The notes under the pieces are model-generated. The model did not search any database and was not told where the DNA came from. It was given only the letters and a program-made list of their open reading frames with translations. The translations under genes were made by a program, and so were the position numbers. A stretch of 64,000 nt of DNA from Natrinema halophilum (GTDB taxonomy: Archaea; Halobacteriota; Halobacteria; Halobacteriales; Natrialbaceae). The DNA is taken from NCBI RefSeq assembly GCF_013402815.2, contig NZ_CP058601.1:1922001-1986000 (forward strand). The letters are read 5' to 3'. How positions within the stretch are numbered: the first letter of the stretch is position 1; every line of letters begins with the position of its first letter. Of this stretch, positions 43,058 through 51,993 are shown in pieces.

Positions 43058-43228
43058 TCACTCCTCTTCACCGGTCGAAACGTCCTGCCACGACGACTCG
43101 CCGAAGAACGTCTGAAGCGCCCCGAGAACTCCCAGGTACGTCCCGAAGACAACGACCACGAGCGGGACCACTAACGCCAGCACGAAACTACCTAGTGGAT
43201 TGATTCCGAACATTTGGAGGGCCGTCAT
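43058..43228 (-). CDS. 56-aa single-span membrane protein
   Basis: Starts at the ATG 43226-43228 with MTALQMFGINPLGSFVLALV, continues VPLVVVVFGTYLGVLGALQT and ends FFGESSWQDVSTGEEE before the TGA at 43058-43060. One strong membrane helix with an acidic C-terminal tail, and G/C-rich codons with haloarchaeal preference. The convergent neighbour is the 81-aa gene. The family is not recognised; small one-span proteins of this kind are often subunits or regulators. Confidence 0.6.
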   Translation of the reverse strand: MTALQMFGINPLGSFVLALVVPLVVVVFGTYLGVLGALQTFFGESSWQDVSTGEEE

Positions 43229-43394
43229 ACCATACCGTAGACTCTACTTTTGCATAGTATTGTCGATATCGACCACAACTATCCCGTATCTGTGACTTCT
43301 GGACGTGCCTCAGATGGGTTCGCTATTCAGAAAAAGCCTAGAAACCGATCATCGATTGAGGACGTGATTCGACCGCGGGCCGGTGCTCGACTCG

Positions 43395-44162
43395 TCAGCC
43401 GTCGGGTTCGCTGTTTCCAGACTCACCGTCACTCGCTGACTCGAGGTATTCGCCGCGGATCACGAGGACCGGATCGACCGTTCGTCGGGCCAGCCGTTCG
43501 GCCCGATCGCGAAAGACGAACCGGCGGATCGACGGCCTGCTCTCGCCGGCGACGAGGAGGTCGTGATCGGCCGCTGCCTCGAGGATAGCCGCCGTGGGCG
43601 CCCCGTCGACGACGACCCTGCTGTCGATCCGATCACGATCGACTCCCGCAGCCACCAGTTCCGACCGCGCCGCTTCGAGCAGTTCCGTTCCCGCGTCTCG
43701 CTTCGATTCGTCCGACGCAACGTGAAAGAGCGTTAGCTCGAGTTCCGTTCCTGCGAGAACCGTCGCGAGTAGTCGAGCGATGTATTCGACGTTCACGTCG
43801 CTCCGGATCGCGACGAGCACCGTCTCGAGGACGGGTGCCGGATTGAGCAACAGGATGGCGTCGCACGAGTCGCTGACGGCGACGGATTCGAACGTCTCCA
43901 GCCGGTCGTGGGTGAACGCGAGTCGCGACGTGACGTCACAGCCCGCGTCCTCGAACACCGTCCGGAGTTCCTCGAGATCGGCTCGTGCGCGGTCGCCGAA
44001 CTGTTCGCGCGCCTGATCCGGCACGGTCTGGTCGGGTATTTCGCGATACCCGAGCAAGACGATCGGAATCGATGCGAATGCGTCGACGATCGTCCGTGGA
44101 ACGCTCTGGCCCTCGAGGACGTCGACCGGAATCAGCACGCGATGGTCGCGGGGTACTGACAT
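43395..44162 (-). CDS. USP-like two-domain protein, paralogue of 39792
   Basis: 255 aa. It parallels the permease-coupled USP at 39792: HRVLIPVDVLEGQSVPRTIV, SIPIVLLGYREIPDQTVPDQ followed by AREQFGDRARADLEEL, SRLAFTHDRLETFESVAVSD, and in the second half DHDLLVAGESRPSIRRFVFR, then RTVDPVLVIRGEYL. The glycine-rich ATP motif is similarly reduced. Here there is no adjacent permease on the same strand, so it stands alone, 39 nt downstream of a box A (44196-44206). Role unknown; regulation of transport is a guess from the paralogue. Confidence 0.85.
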   Translation of the reverse strand: MSVPRDHRVLIPVDVLEGQSVPRTIVDAFASIPIVLLGYREIPDQTVPDQAREQFGDRARADLEELRTVFEDAGCDVTSRLAFTHDRLETFESVAVSDSCDAILLLNPAPVLETVLVAIRSDVNVEYIARLLATVLAGTELELTLFHVASDESKRDAGTELLEAARSELVAAGVDRDRIDSRVVVDGAPTAAILEAAADHDLLVAGESRPSIRRFVFRDRAERLARRTVDPVLVIRGEYLESASDGESGNSEPDG

Positions 44163-44195
44163 CTGTTCGGTCTCGTCTCTCCTACCATGGTGAGC

Positions 44196-44206
44196 GTAAT
44201 ATAGCC
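44196..44206 (-). promoter_or_regulatory. Box A of the USP-like gene at 43395
   Basis: gtaatatagcc on the plus strand (minus-strand ggctatattac), centred 39 nt upstream of the ATG at 44160-44162, giving a leader of about 12 nt. Confidence 0.5.
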
Positions 44207-44363
44207 CCTGCCGGAGGTCGGTGACATCTCCACGGCGAATTCGCGAACCCCGTCACCTCGGCCGACAAAGCCGACGGGTTCGAAGTTGCTACTGGTCGAC
44301 GGCCCTATCACCAGGATGGGACGAACCGACAGCTAGTTTCCGGCGGCACGGATACCGGACGAC

Positions 44364-44687
44364 ATGGTCGAGAGTCCGTTCGACGTGGAGATCGAAGTTG
44401 GAGAGGTGATCGACGCGGAACCGTTTCCCGAGGCCGAAAAGCCGAAGATGACCAAACTCTGGATCGACCTGGGCGACGAGGAGAGACAGTCTGCCGGCCA
44501 GCTGGACCACCACTACGACGCAGACGACCTCGCCGGCCGACAGGTCCTGTGTGCGACGAACCTCGGTTCAGTTCGAGTCGCCGGATTCGAATCCGAGGCA
44601 CTTACCGTCGGTGTTCCCGGCGAAGACGGCTATCCCGTGCTGGTGTCGCCGGACGAGTCGGTGCCGCTGGGTGGATCGCTGTATTGA
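44364..44687 (+). CDS. tRNA-binding-domain (EMAP/CsaA-like) protein
   Basis: 107 aa. The OB-fold of the tRNA-binding domain is recognisable: FDVEIEVGEVIDAEPFPEAE followed by KPKMTKLWIDLGDEE, then LAGRQVLCATNLGSVRVAGF, ESEALTVGVPGEDGYPVLVS, and the closing PDESVPLGGSLY. It is the stand-alone form seen in CsaA and in archaeal MetG C-terminal proteins, which bind tRNA or act as chaperone-like partners. The N-terminal KPKMTKLWIDLG helps place it in this family. Its natural partner is not indicated. It lies 201 nt after a divergent USP-like gene. Confidence 0.9.
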   Translation: MVESPFDVEIEVGEVIDAEPFPEAEKPKMTKLWIDLGDEERQSAGQLDHHYDADDLAGRQVLCATNLGSVRVAGFESEALTVGVPGEDGYPVLVSPDESVPLGGSLY

Positions 44688-46120
44688 TTCGGATGGCCGA
44701 CGAATAACGCCTTGTATTATTCCGGGTGCCAGACGGGTCGCGCCTCGCTCGAGGTGACGGATCGCGGACCAGCCCCGTCTCCGACTGGTATTCCGAGACG
44801 ACCGTCCCGGAGGACGTCTCAGACTGGTATTCCAGTTCGGCGAGTCGCTCCCGAGTCCGGTCGGACTCTCGTGACTATCGTGGGCACATCCACGAAAGAC
44901 CGGCGGGAACAGCACGGATGATCCGGCCCGTCGTCGCTTAGTTTTACGATTGTGGCCGTTAACACAGTTTTAACTGCCGAATAAGTTTCCATAGGTGTCT
45001 CAAAGAAATGATCGGCGAGGGAGCGACTTCGGTCGTTGCCAGACTGACCGTTCGGCTATCCGAGACATCATCGCGACCCTCGCCGTGATCGGATATCGTT
45101 CCAACATCAGGCCATGCGGTGACGATTCCGATCCTCCCCTACCCATCACTGACACATCATTCGGAGTTCCGCTCCGGCGTCGGCATCCGCCGGCGTTTCC
45201 GGGATACTGGAGGGGTCCCCGCTGAACGCCGGCGAAACCGACCGTCGGACGATAACGCTGCTATCGAAGTGGTGTGACCTTTTCGAGAGTCGGCGAAATC
45301 GAACGTGTAGATTCGACGACTGAAATTCTCAGTAGCGGTCGTGCCGGTATTGCCGTTCAGAGCTGTTTCTGCCAGGCGTCGACGTTCAGAGCGTTTCTGG
45401 CACTCGCTGACCCTGAAGGTCCCTGCAACTGGATCCGGCGGCGGGAACGGACAGACACCTCTATCCGCCCCAGATCGGGGAATCGATCGGAGTCAGAAGA
45501 CCTCTGAAGACGCTGCTCGCTCCAACGAGCTACGCTCACGCAGTTCGGGTGGCTGAAACTCGATGGTGACGAAGAGCGGTCAGTGATCCGATTCCATCGC
45601 CAGCGGATTTTCGTCGAACAGGTCGATTCGTCGGAGTTGGTCCTGTTTCGACGGCCGTATCCTCTCCTCGAGAGGGGCAACATGATTCCGACGACCTGGC
45701 AGGTCGAAATCGAGCGAGGTCGACGGCCACGAGCGAAGAGTCGGCACGCAATACCGAAATCCCATGGCAGTTCGTCGAGTGAGCAGCGTCGATGAGCCGC
45801 CCAGTATCCCGGCCATGATACACCCAATTATAGGAAATAAATACATTATAGGTTTCAATAATCTTCGCAAGATATTCAACAGCATTATATGTGCGATTGT
45901 GGGACACCGGCTTACGTGAAATGGCATACACATCACTTCCGATTCTAAGACCCGATGTATCGAGGAATCGCGTGCATTTGGAGTTAGCAACGTTATCGAA
46001 GGAGTCCACCTCTCGTCTCGACAACGCTCTGAGGATTGTAAAACCGACTCGAAATAGCGTTCGGCAGCCGACTAGATTCTAGAACGAGAATATTATCCAA
46101 CATAATTCAAAAACGATTAT
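44688..46120. other. 1.4-kb region without a convincing gene
   Basis: The left part has chromosome-like G/C content and a frame with a repeated phrase, SDWYSETTVPEDVSDWYSS (about 44778-44834), which looks like a former protein end. Around 45545-45795 a frame reads QFGWLKLDGDEERSVIRF and FVEQVDSSELVLFRRPYPLL, without a start codon. Both are probably decayed coding sequence. 45820-46120 is A/T-rich and includes the box A of the MCP gene. No RNA gene or repeat array was recognised. Confidence 0.45.
46089..46098 (+). promoter_or_regulatory. Box A of the MCP transducer gene
   Basis: aatattatcc is centred 27 nt before the ATG at 46121, typical for a leaderless transcript. Confidence 0.6.
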
Positions 46121-47815
46121 ATGATAGTCACATTGCTAATTGTAACCGGAGCAACCGTAATGGCCGGGTCGGTTCTCTATACGAGGAGGCTGCTGGGGCG
46201 ACTCGACGAGAACGCCTATCGACGACGGTGGGCCGGACTGTTCGTATTGATGGCGTTTTTTCTGGTCGGGTACCTCGCCGCCCTCTGGGTGACAATTAAC
46301 GGGTTCGAAGGGACGTTCCGGCTGCTGACGGGGTTCGTATTCCTGTTTGGCGCCGTGTTCGTCTCGCTAGTAGTTAATACCGGGATCCGAACGGTCGACG
46401 ATTTACAGCGCAAAAGCGATGCCATCCGACGGAAAAAGGACGAAGCAGAGGAGGCGCGTCGTGAGGCCATCGCGCTCCAGGAGGAAGCCGAACGGGCGAA
46501 TCGGCGTTTGGGAAAGAAAGCCGACGACTATGCTGCCGTGATGCAGGCGTGTGCGGCGGGCGACCTGACCCGGCGTATGGATCCCGAAAGCGAGAACGAA
46601 GCGATGCGTGAGGTCGCGACTGAGTTCAACGAGATGATCGCCGAACTCGAGTCGACGACGGAATTCCTCAAGCAATTTGCCGAGAACGTCGCTATCGCCT
46701 CTGAAGAAGCGACGGCGAGCTCGGAGGAGGTGCAAGCAGCCTCCGAAAAGGTCGCCGGATCGGTCCAGGACATCTCCGAGGGTGCACAGCGACAGCACGA
46801 GAGTCTCCGATCGGTCGACGCCGAGATGAGCGGTCTCTCGAGTACCATCGAGGAAATCGCCTCAGCGTCGAACCGGGTTGCGGACATCGCAGCGCAAACC
46901 GAACGGACCGGCGAAGAGGGACGCGAAGCCGCCCGAGAGGCACTCGTGGGTATAAACGAGATTGAATCCGAGTCCGAACGGGCCGTCGAGGAAATAGAGG
47001 CCCTCCAGTCCGAGATCGATCAGATCGACGACCTCGTCGAATTCATCTCGACGGTCGCGGATCAGACGAATATGCTGGCGCTCAACGCCAGCATCGAGGC
47101 GTCCCGCTCGGCAGGGGCCGGGGACAGCGGGTTCAGCGCGGTCGCAGGTGAAGTCAAAAATCTCGCCTCAGAGACCAAAGACGCCGCAGAAAACATTGAC
47201 GCGCGTATCGAGGGTATCAAAGATCAGACCGATCGGACAGCCGACACCGTCCGAGCGACCAGCGAGGAGGTCGCCAGTCACCGCGAGGCGATCGAGAACA
47301 CCGCGGACGCCCTCGAGAAGATAGCAACCTATACCGGAGAAACGAACGACGGCGTGCAAGAAATCTCCGCCGCGACGGAACAACAGGCCGCTTCAACCCA
47401 GCAAGTCGTCGCTATGGTCGAGGAAGCAACCGTGATCTCGGAGCAGACCGTTTCCGAAGCCGAAACCGTCGCCGCAGCGGCCGAAGAGCAGACGAGTTCG
47501 CTCGCCGAGGTCTCGCATGCTATCACGGATCTCTCCCAACAGGCGGCACAACTCGCCGAGAAACTCGATACTTTTCGGACAGAGGGGAACAACAACTCCG
47601 TGCCATCGCCGCTCGACGAAGGGGACGGCGAAGACGCGTTTCAACCCGAGGAGATCACGACGGAAACGGTGGGTCAGCCCCCCACCGACGAGGAGTCCAA
47701 CCGAACACTCGATGATGCAAGCGCGAACTTCGACGAGGGAGAGACGGTCACTGAATTCAAATCCGTCGGCGAGTCCTCCCCGGCGAACGGAGAGCGGTTA
47801 GCCGATCAGGATTGA
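46121..47815 (+). CDS. Methyl-accepting chemotaxis-type transducer (MCP/Htr)
   Basis: 564 aa. Three hydrophobic helices in the first 90 residues (VTLLIVTGATVMAGSVLYTR, RWAGLFVLMAFFLVGYLAAL, LLTGFVFLFGAVFVSLVVNT) with almost no extracellular domain, so it senses membrane or cytoplasmic signals. A HAMP-like region (about 120-180, with ACAAGDLTRRMDPESENEAM) leads into a long coiled-coil signalling domain. The hairpin tip VADQTNMLALNASIEASRSA, with GFSAVAGEVKNLASE, matches the CheA/CheW contact region. Glu/Gln-rich methylation sites are likely in EEIASASNR and related segments. No che gene adjoins it; it must couple to a distant array. Confidence 0.94.
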   Translation: MIVTLLIVTGATVMAGSVLYTRRLLGRLDENAYRRRWAGLFVLMAFFLVGYLAALWVTINGFEGTFRLLTGFVFLFGAVFVSLVVNTGIRTVDDLQRKSDAIRRKKDEAEEARREAIALQEEAERANRRLGKKADDYAAVMQACAAGDLTRRMDPESENEAMREVATEFNEMIAELESTTEFLKQFAENVAIASEEATASSEEVQAASEKVAGSVQDISEGAQRQHESLRSVDAEMSGLSSTIEEIASASNRVADIAAQTERTGEEGREAAREALVGINEIESESERAVEEIEALQSEIDQIDDLVEFISTVADQTNMLALNASIEASRSAGAGDSGFSAVAGEVKNLASETKDAAENIDARIEGIKDQTDRTADTVRATSEEVASHREAIENTADALEKIATYTGETNDGVQEISAATEQQAASTQQVVAMVEEATVISEQTVSEAETVAAAAEEQTSSLAEVSHAITDLSQQAAQLAEKLDTFRTEGNNNSVPSPLDEGDGEDAFQPEEITTETVGQPPTDEESNRTLDDASANFDEGETVTEFKSVGESSPANGERLADQD

Positions 47816-47876
47816 ACGAGCGCTGTGATTGGACGAGCATCAAGGATTGAACAAGCGCTGTGATTGGACGAGCAGA
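47811..47876 (+). repeat. Two-copy 35-nt tandem repeat across the MCP stop
   Basis: attgaacgagcgctgtgatt then ggacgagca is repeated at 47846 with one difference (attgaacaagcgctgtgatt). The first copy contains the MCP stop codon (TGA at 47813-47815) and the second is non-coding. It adds nothing to the protein; probably a local duplication. Confidence 0.6.
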
Positions 47877-48314
47877 CGTCACGGGCTCACCTCGAGACCA
47901 GATGCACTACGCCCGATCGCAACCGAGGTCACAGTCGACCGTATACGAGGTCCCAACCGAGCGCGCTCGAGGTGACGGTCGGCCGTACTCGATGTCCCGC
48001 AACGGTCCCACATGGCGATCATAGGTTGGGACCGGTGTTGCGGTCGGGACGGATTGCCTCCGTGGCACGAGCGGACGGGACGAATCGGCCGCAGACGGTA
48101 CATCCGACACCCCGACAACGTACATCCGATACTCGGCGTAGGGGACGTTCCTTCGGATGGTCGAGTATAAACCGCGACAGGTCCGTCGGTCGAAGGGAGG
48201 TCGTGGGACGAATCGCCGCTCCCTGATCACCGGACGGGACCAGATCAAGTCACGCCGGACTACTTCCACCGTGAATCCCGCAGAGTTTTTGCGGTGGGAA
48301 GATACTCACTGCAC
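47816..48314. other. Spacer between the MCP and mutS genes
   Basis: About 500 bases with several open frames of no protein character; the repeat noted separately occupies its left end. Short inverted matches around cgtacatccg and cgacaacgtacatccgatac (about 48095-48130) occur but form no clear structure. No gene called. Confidence 0.35.
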
Positions 48315-51026
48315 ATGACCGAGGCGACGGGTATCGTCGGCGAGTTCTTTTCGCTCAAAGAGGAGACCGATGCGGAACTCCTTGCGATGCAGTGTGGCGA
48401 TTTCTACGAGTTCTTCGGCAAAGACGCAGAAACTGTCAGCGCGGAACTCGACCTCAAAATTTCCCAGAAATCCTCCCACGGTTCGTCCTACCCCATGGCC
48501 GGCGTACCGGTCGATGACCTCACGCCCTACCTCAAAGCGCTGGTCGAACGGGGCTACCGCGTCGCCGTCGCGGATCAGTACGAGACCGATTCCGGCCACG
48601 CTCGCGAACTCGTCCGTACTGTTACCCCGGGAACGCTGCTCGAGACCAGCGACGCTGACGCCCAGTACCTCGCGGCGATAGTCGACGGGAACGGCAGCGC
48701 TGGCGGCTCGAGCGCCCACACCTCGACCGATGCGAACTACGGGCTCGCCTTCGCGGACGTAACGACCGGCCGCTTTCTCGTCGCAGCGGCCGCTGACGCC
48801 GACGACGCGTTGACCGAACTCTACCGGTTCGATCCGGTCGAAATCCTGCCCGGACCCGACGTTCGATCCGATGACGACTTGCTGAACCGAGTCCGAGAAC
48901 GCAGCGATGCGACGCTGACACTTCACGATACGGAGTCGTTCGCACCGAAACGGGCGGACAACCGGGTTTGCGAGCAGTTCGGAACGGAAACCGTCGAGCG
49001 GTTGTCGGTCGCGAGACCGGCGATCGCGGCCGCCGGAGCGATTCTTTCGTACGTCGAGGAAACGGGTGCCGGCGTGTTGGCTTCGATGACCCGCATTCAG
49101 GCCCACCACGGCGCCGATCACGTGACGCTAGACGCGACCACCCAGCGCAACCTCGAGTTGACCGAAACCATGCAAGGCGAACGCGTCGGGTCACTGTTCG
49201 CGACGATCGATCACACCGAGACCAGCGCCGGCGGTCGCCTGTTGAAGGAATGGCTCCAGCGTCCACGACGGTCGCTCGAGATGCTCGAAAACCGCCAGGA
49301 GAGTGTCGCCGCACTCTCGTCTGCGGCGCTTTCTCGGGACGAAATCAGGGACGCGCTCGACGACGCGTACGACCTCGCTCGGCTCGCGTCGAAGGCGACA
49401 CACGGCAGTGCGGACGCTCGAGACCTCCTTGCGGTCCAGAACACGCTTTCGGTCTTGCCCGCCCTGGCGGAGACGATCGCGTCGAATCCGGATCTGGCCG
49501 AGTCACCGCTGTCTGAGATAATCGACTCGCCCGACAGAGACGCTGCGCGGGAGTTACGCGAGACGCTCGAAGAGGCCATCGCAGCAGAACCCCCGTCGAC
49601 GGTGACCCAGGGTGAACTCCTCCAGCGAGGGTACGACGACGAACTCGACGACGTGATCGAGCGCCACGAGGCGATCACGGAGTGGCTCGAGACGCTCGCC
49701 GAACGGGAAAAGCGCCAGTACGGCCTGTCACACGTGACGGTCGACCGGAACAAGACCGACGGCTACTACATTCAGGTCGGCAAGTCCGCCGCCGACGGCG
49801 TGCCGGATCACTACGAGGAGATCAAGACGCTGAAGAATTCGAAACGGTTTACGACCGACGAACTCGAGGAGAAAGAACGCGAAATTCTCCGACTCGAGGA
49901 GCGCCGCGGCGACCTCGAATACGAGCTCTTCGAGGCGCTTCGCGAGGACGTCGCCGCGAAAGCCGAACTGCTGCAAGACGTCGGACGCGCGCTGGCGACG
50001 GTCGACGCGCTCGCCAGTCTGGCTTCCCACGCGGCCGAGAACCGGTGGGTCAAGCCCGACTTGCACCGGGGTGATCGACTCGAGATCGAGCAGGGCCGTC
50101 ATCCGGTCGTCGAACAGACGACGGAGTTCGTCCCGAACGACGTCCGCATGGACGACGAACGCGGGTTCCTCGTCGTGACCGGGCCAAACATGTCCGGGAA
50201 ATCGACGTACATGCGTCAGGTCGCCTGTATCGTCCTGTTGGCCCAGATCGGCAGTTTCGTCCCCGCAAAAGAGGTTGAGATCGGGCTGGTCGACGGTATC
50301 TTCACCCGCGTCGGCGCATTGGACGAACTCGCACAGGGCCGGTCGACGTTCATGGTGGAGATGAGCGAACTCTCGAACATCCTCCACGCCGCGACCGAAG
50401 AGTCGCTCGTCATTTTAGACGAGGTAGGACGGGGCACCGCAACCTACGACGGCATCTCGATCGCCTGGGCCGCGACGGAATATCTGCACAACGAGGTGAA
50501 GGCGAAGACGCTCTTTGCGACCCACTACCACGAACTGACCGGGCTCGCGGAGACCCTCCCTCGCGTCGCCAACGTTCACGTCGCCGCAGATGAGCGCGAC
50601 GGCGACGTCACGTTCCTTCGAACGGTCCGCGACGGGCCGACCGACCGTTCGTACGGGATTCACGTTGCCGACCTCGCGGGGGTTCCCGACCCCGTCGTCG
50701 AGCGCTCGAGAGGCGTTCTCGAACGCCTGCGCGAGGAGAAGGCCATCGAGGCCAAAGGTGGTTCGAGCGAGCCCGTCCAGGCCGTCTTCGACCTGGGAAG
50801 CGGAACGATGCAGACGCACGGGCAATCCGAAGCGCGGTCGCAGGCCGCAACGACCGACGGCGGCTCAGCGACCGCGGACGAACCCGGCCCCGAATCCGAC
50901 GGCCAGCCCCTCGATCCCGAAACCGAAGCCGTTCTCGCTGAACTCGAGTCGATCGACGTGAACGCGACGCCGCCGATCGAACTCGTCTCGAAGGTACAGG
51001 AGTTACAAAAACGCCTCGAGGAGTGA
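48315..51026 (+). CDS. mutS: DNA mismatch repair protein MutS
   Basis: 903 aa from the ATG at 48315. Recognises mismatches and starts repair. Mismatch-binding N-terminus with MQCGDFYEFFGKDAETVSAE (F-x-E-type motif Phe-Tyr-Glu), connector and core domains, lever around LELTETMQGERVGSLFATID, and the ATPase: FLVVTGPNMSGKSTYMRQVA (Walker A), LVILDEVGRGTATYDGISIA (Walker B) and LFATHYHELTGLAETLPRVA. A Ser/Ala/Asp-rich insert (about 800-860) precedes the C-terminal helix motif NATPPIELVSKVQELQKRLE. It is of the bacterial MutS1 type, as in other haloarchaea. mutL is on the same strand but 3.4 kb away. Confidence 0.96.
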   Translation: MTEATGIVGEFFSLKEETDAELLAMQCGDFYEFFGKDAETVSAELDLKISQKSSHGSSYPMAGVPVDDLTPYLKALVERGYRVAVADQYETDSGHARELVRTVTPGTLLETSDADAQYLAAIVDGNGSAGGSSAHTSTDANYGLAFADVTTGRFLVAAAADADDALTELYRFDPVEILPGPDVRSDDDLLNRVRERSDATLTLHDTESFAPKRADNRVCEQFGTETVERLSVARPAIAAAGAILSYVEETGAGVLASMTRIQAHHGADHVTLDATTQRNLELTETMQGERVGSLFATIDHTETSAGGRLLKEWLQRPRRSLEMLENRQESVAALSSAALSRDEIRDALDDAYDLARLASKATHGSADARDLLAVQNTLSVLPALAETIASNPDLAESPLSEIIDSPDRDAARELRETLEEAIAAEPPSTVTQGELLQRGYDDELDDVIERHEAITEWLETLAEREKRQYGLSHVTVDRNKTDGYYIQVGKSAADGVPDHYEEIKTLKNSKRFTTDELEEKEREILRLEERRGDLEYELFEALREDVAAKAELLQDVGRALATVDALASLASHAAENRWVKPDLHRGDRLEIEQGRHPVVEQTTEFVPNDVRMDDERGFLVVTGPNMSGKSTYMRQVACIVLLAQIGSFVPAKEVEIGLVDGIFTRVGALDELAQGRSTFMVEMSELSNILHAATEESLVILDEVGRGTATYDGISIAWAATEYLHNEVKAKTLFATHYHELTGLAETLPRVANVHVAADERDGDVTFLRTVRDGPTDRSYGIHVADLAGVPDPVVERSRGVLERLREEKAIEAKGGSSEPVQAVFDLGSGTMQTHGQSEARSQAATTDGGSATADEPGPESDGQPLDPETEAVLAELESIDVNATPPIELVSKVQELQKRLEE

Positions 51027-51118
51027 GCGTCGGACGGTATCACGCGACCCGTCGCTCGAGTCGGCCGCCTCGTGTCGTGGTTCCATCGTCGGTCCGTCCA
51101 GTTCCGAACGAATCCGCG

Positions 51119-51313
51119 TCAGCACATTTCGCCGAGATCCCGCCACTCGTGGAGGTCGTGGAGGGTGATCTCGAGCTCGAAGCCGCAGCCGTCGCAATGA
51201 AACGCGACCGATCGATACCCCGGCTGGAACTCTTCCGACTCGCCGTGTTCGTCGCACTCGATTCGAATGCCGCGTTCTTGCCCATCGGGCACTTCGACCG
51301 TGTAATTGCTCAT
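51119..51313 (-). CDS. Small zinc-binding-type haloarchaeal protein
   Basis: 64 aa: MSNYTVEVPDGQERGIRIEC, DEHGESEEFQPGYRSVAFHC and DGCGFELEITLHDLHEWRDL, ending GEMC. Cys/His spacing (C20, H23, C40, C43) fits a compact zinc ribbon; acidic overall. Convergent with mutS, 92 nt between stops. I recognise it as a typical haloarchaeal small zinc protein but know no function. The overlapping plus-strand frame 51023-51547 is its shadow. Confidence 0.75.
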   Translation of the reverse strand: MSNYTVEVPDGQERGIRIECDEHGESEEFQPGYRSVAFHCDGCGFELEITLHDLHEWRDLGEMC

Positions 51314-51461
51314 AGTTGTCGAACACCCGTCTCCGCGTCCGCCGATGGTACCGAGGGTCGGACGAAACTTAGCCCTTTCACCGAAGCCCCACTCGTTCGC
51401 TTTCGGAGACGCGCGAGTCTAGCATCGCGTACGAATGACGGTGTGCGTCGCCGCCGTCACC

Positions 51462-51965
51462 TTACGGACGAACGAAACCGGTTGGATCTCGGTCGCCGCT
51501 GCCGAACGATCCTGCGTCTGACGCCCGACCACCGAGAACGACGGTGACCGCTGCGCCGACGAGCAAAACGAATGCGGACTCGGAGAGCCAGATCATCAGG
51601 AGGATGAACGCGCCGAAGGTGTCGAAAACCTCCCAGTGGTGGTGACACGATCCGCGTACACGCCGAAGAGCGCCTCCAGGGCGACCCAGCCTGCGACGGC
51701 GATGACAGTCACCGGCAGGGCTTCGCGCGCCGAGACGTCCGGAGCGGGAAACACGTAGTAACTGGGGAAAAAGGCGAGGATCAGGCCCCAGAACAACACG
51801 AGCGGGGTCAGCGCCAGGACGACGGGGTGGTCGGTCGGTGCCAGCGTCGCTGTCGTGAACCCGATGCCGATGGTCGCGACCAGAAGAACGACGAAGACGA
51901 CGAGACGGGCGACGGCCTTCTGGCCGATCGCATCGTTCGGCTGGCTCGCGATGTGACAGCCGGTG
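51462..51965 (-). pseudogene. YihY/BrkB-family membrane protein remnant (frameshifted, 5' end lost)
   Basis: A minus-strand frame reads ASQPNDAIGQKAVARLVVFV, LAPTDHPVVLALTPLVLFWG, FFPSYYVFPAPDVSAREALP and VALEALFGVYADRV, then breaks. In another frame it continues WEVFDTFGAFILLMIWLSES, AFVLLVGAAVTVVLGG and ends VRP at the TAA 51462-51464. The TFGAFILLMIWLSESAFVLL segment is the hallmark of YihY/BrkB (once called ribonuclease BN). The N-terminal half of a normal 260-300 aa protein is missing and a frameshift lies near 51640. Inactive remnant. Confidence 0.75.
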
Positions 51966-51993
51966 AGATTGGATGGCGACAGTCCGAAACGGA

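Noticed and set aside
45583-45795. Plus-strand 70-codon frame in the 1.4-kb gap
   Set aside because: The frame is open upstream without a start and no family is recognised; kept only as a trace of decayed coding sequence.
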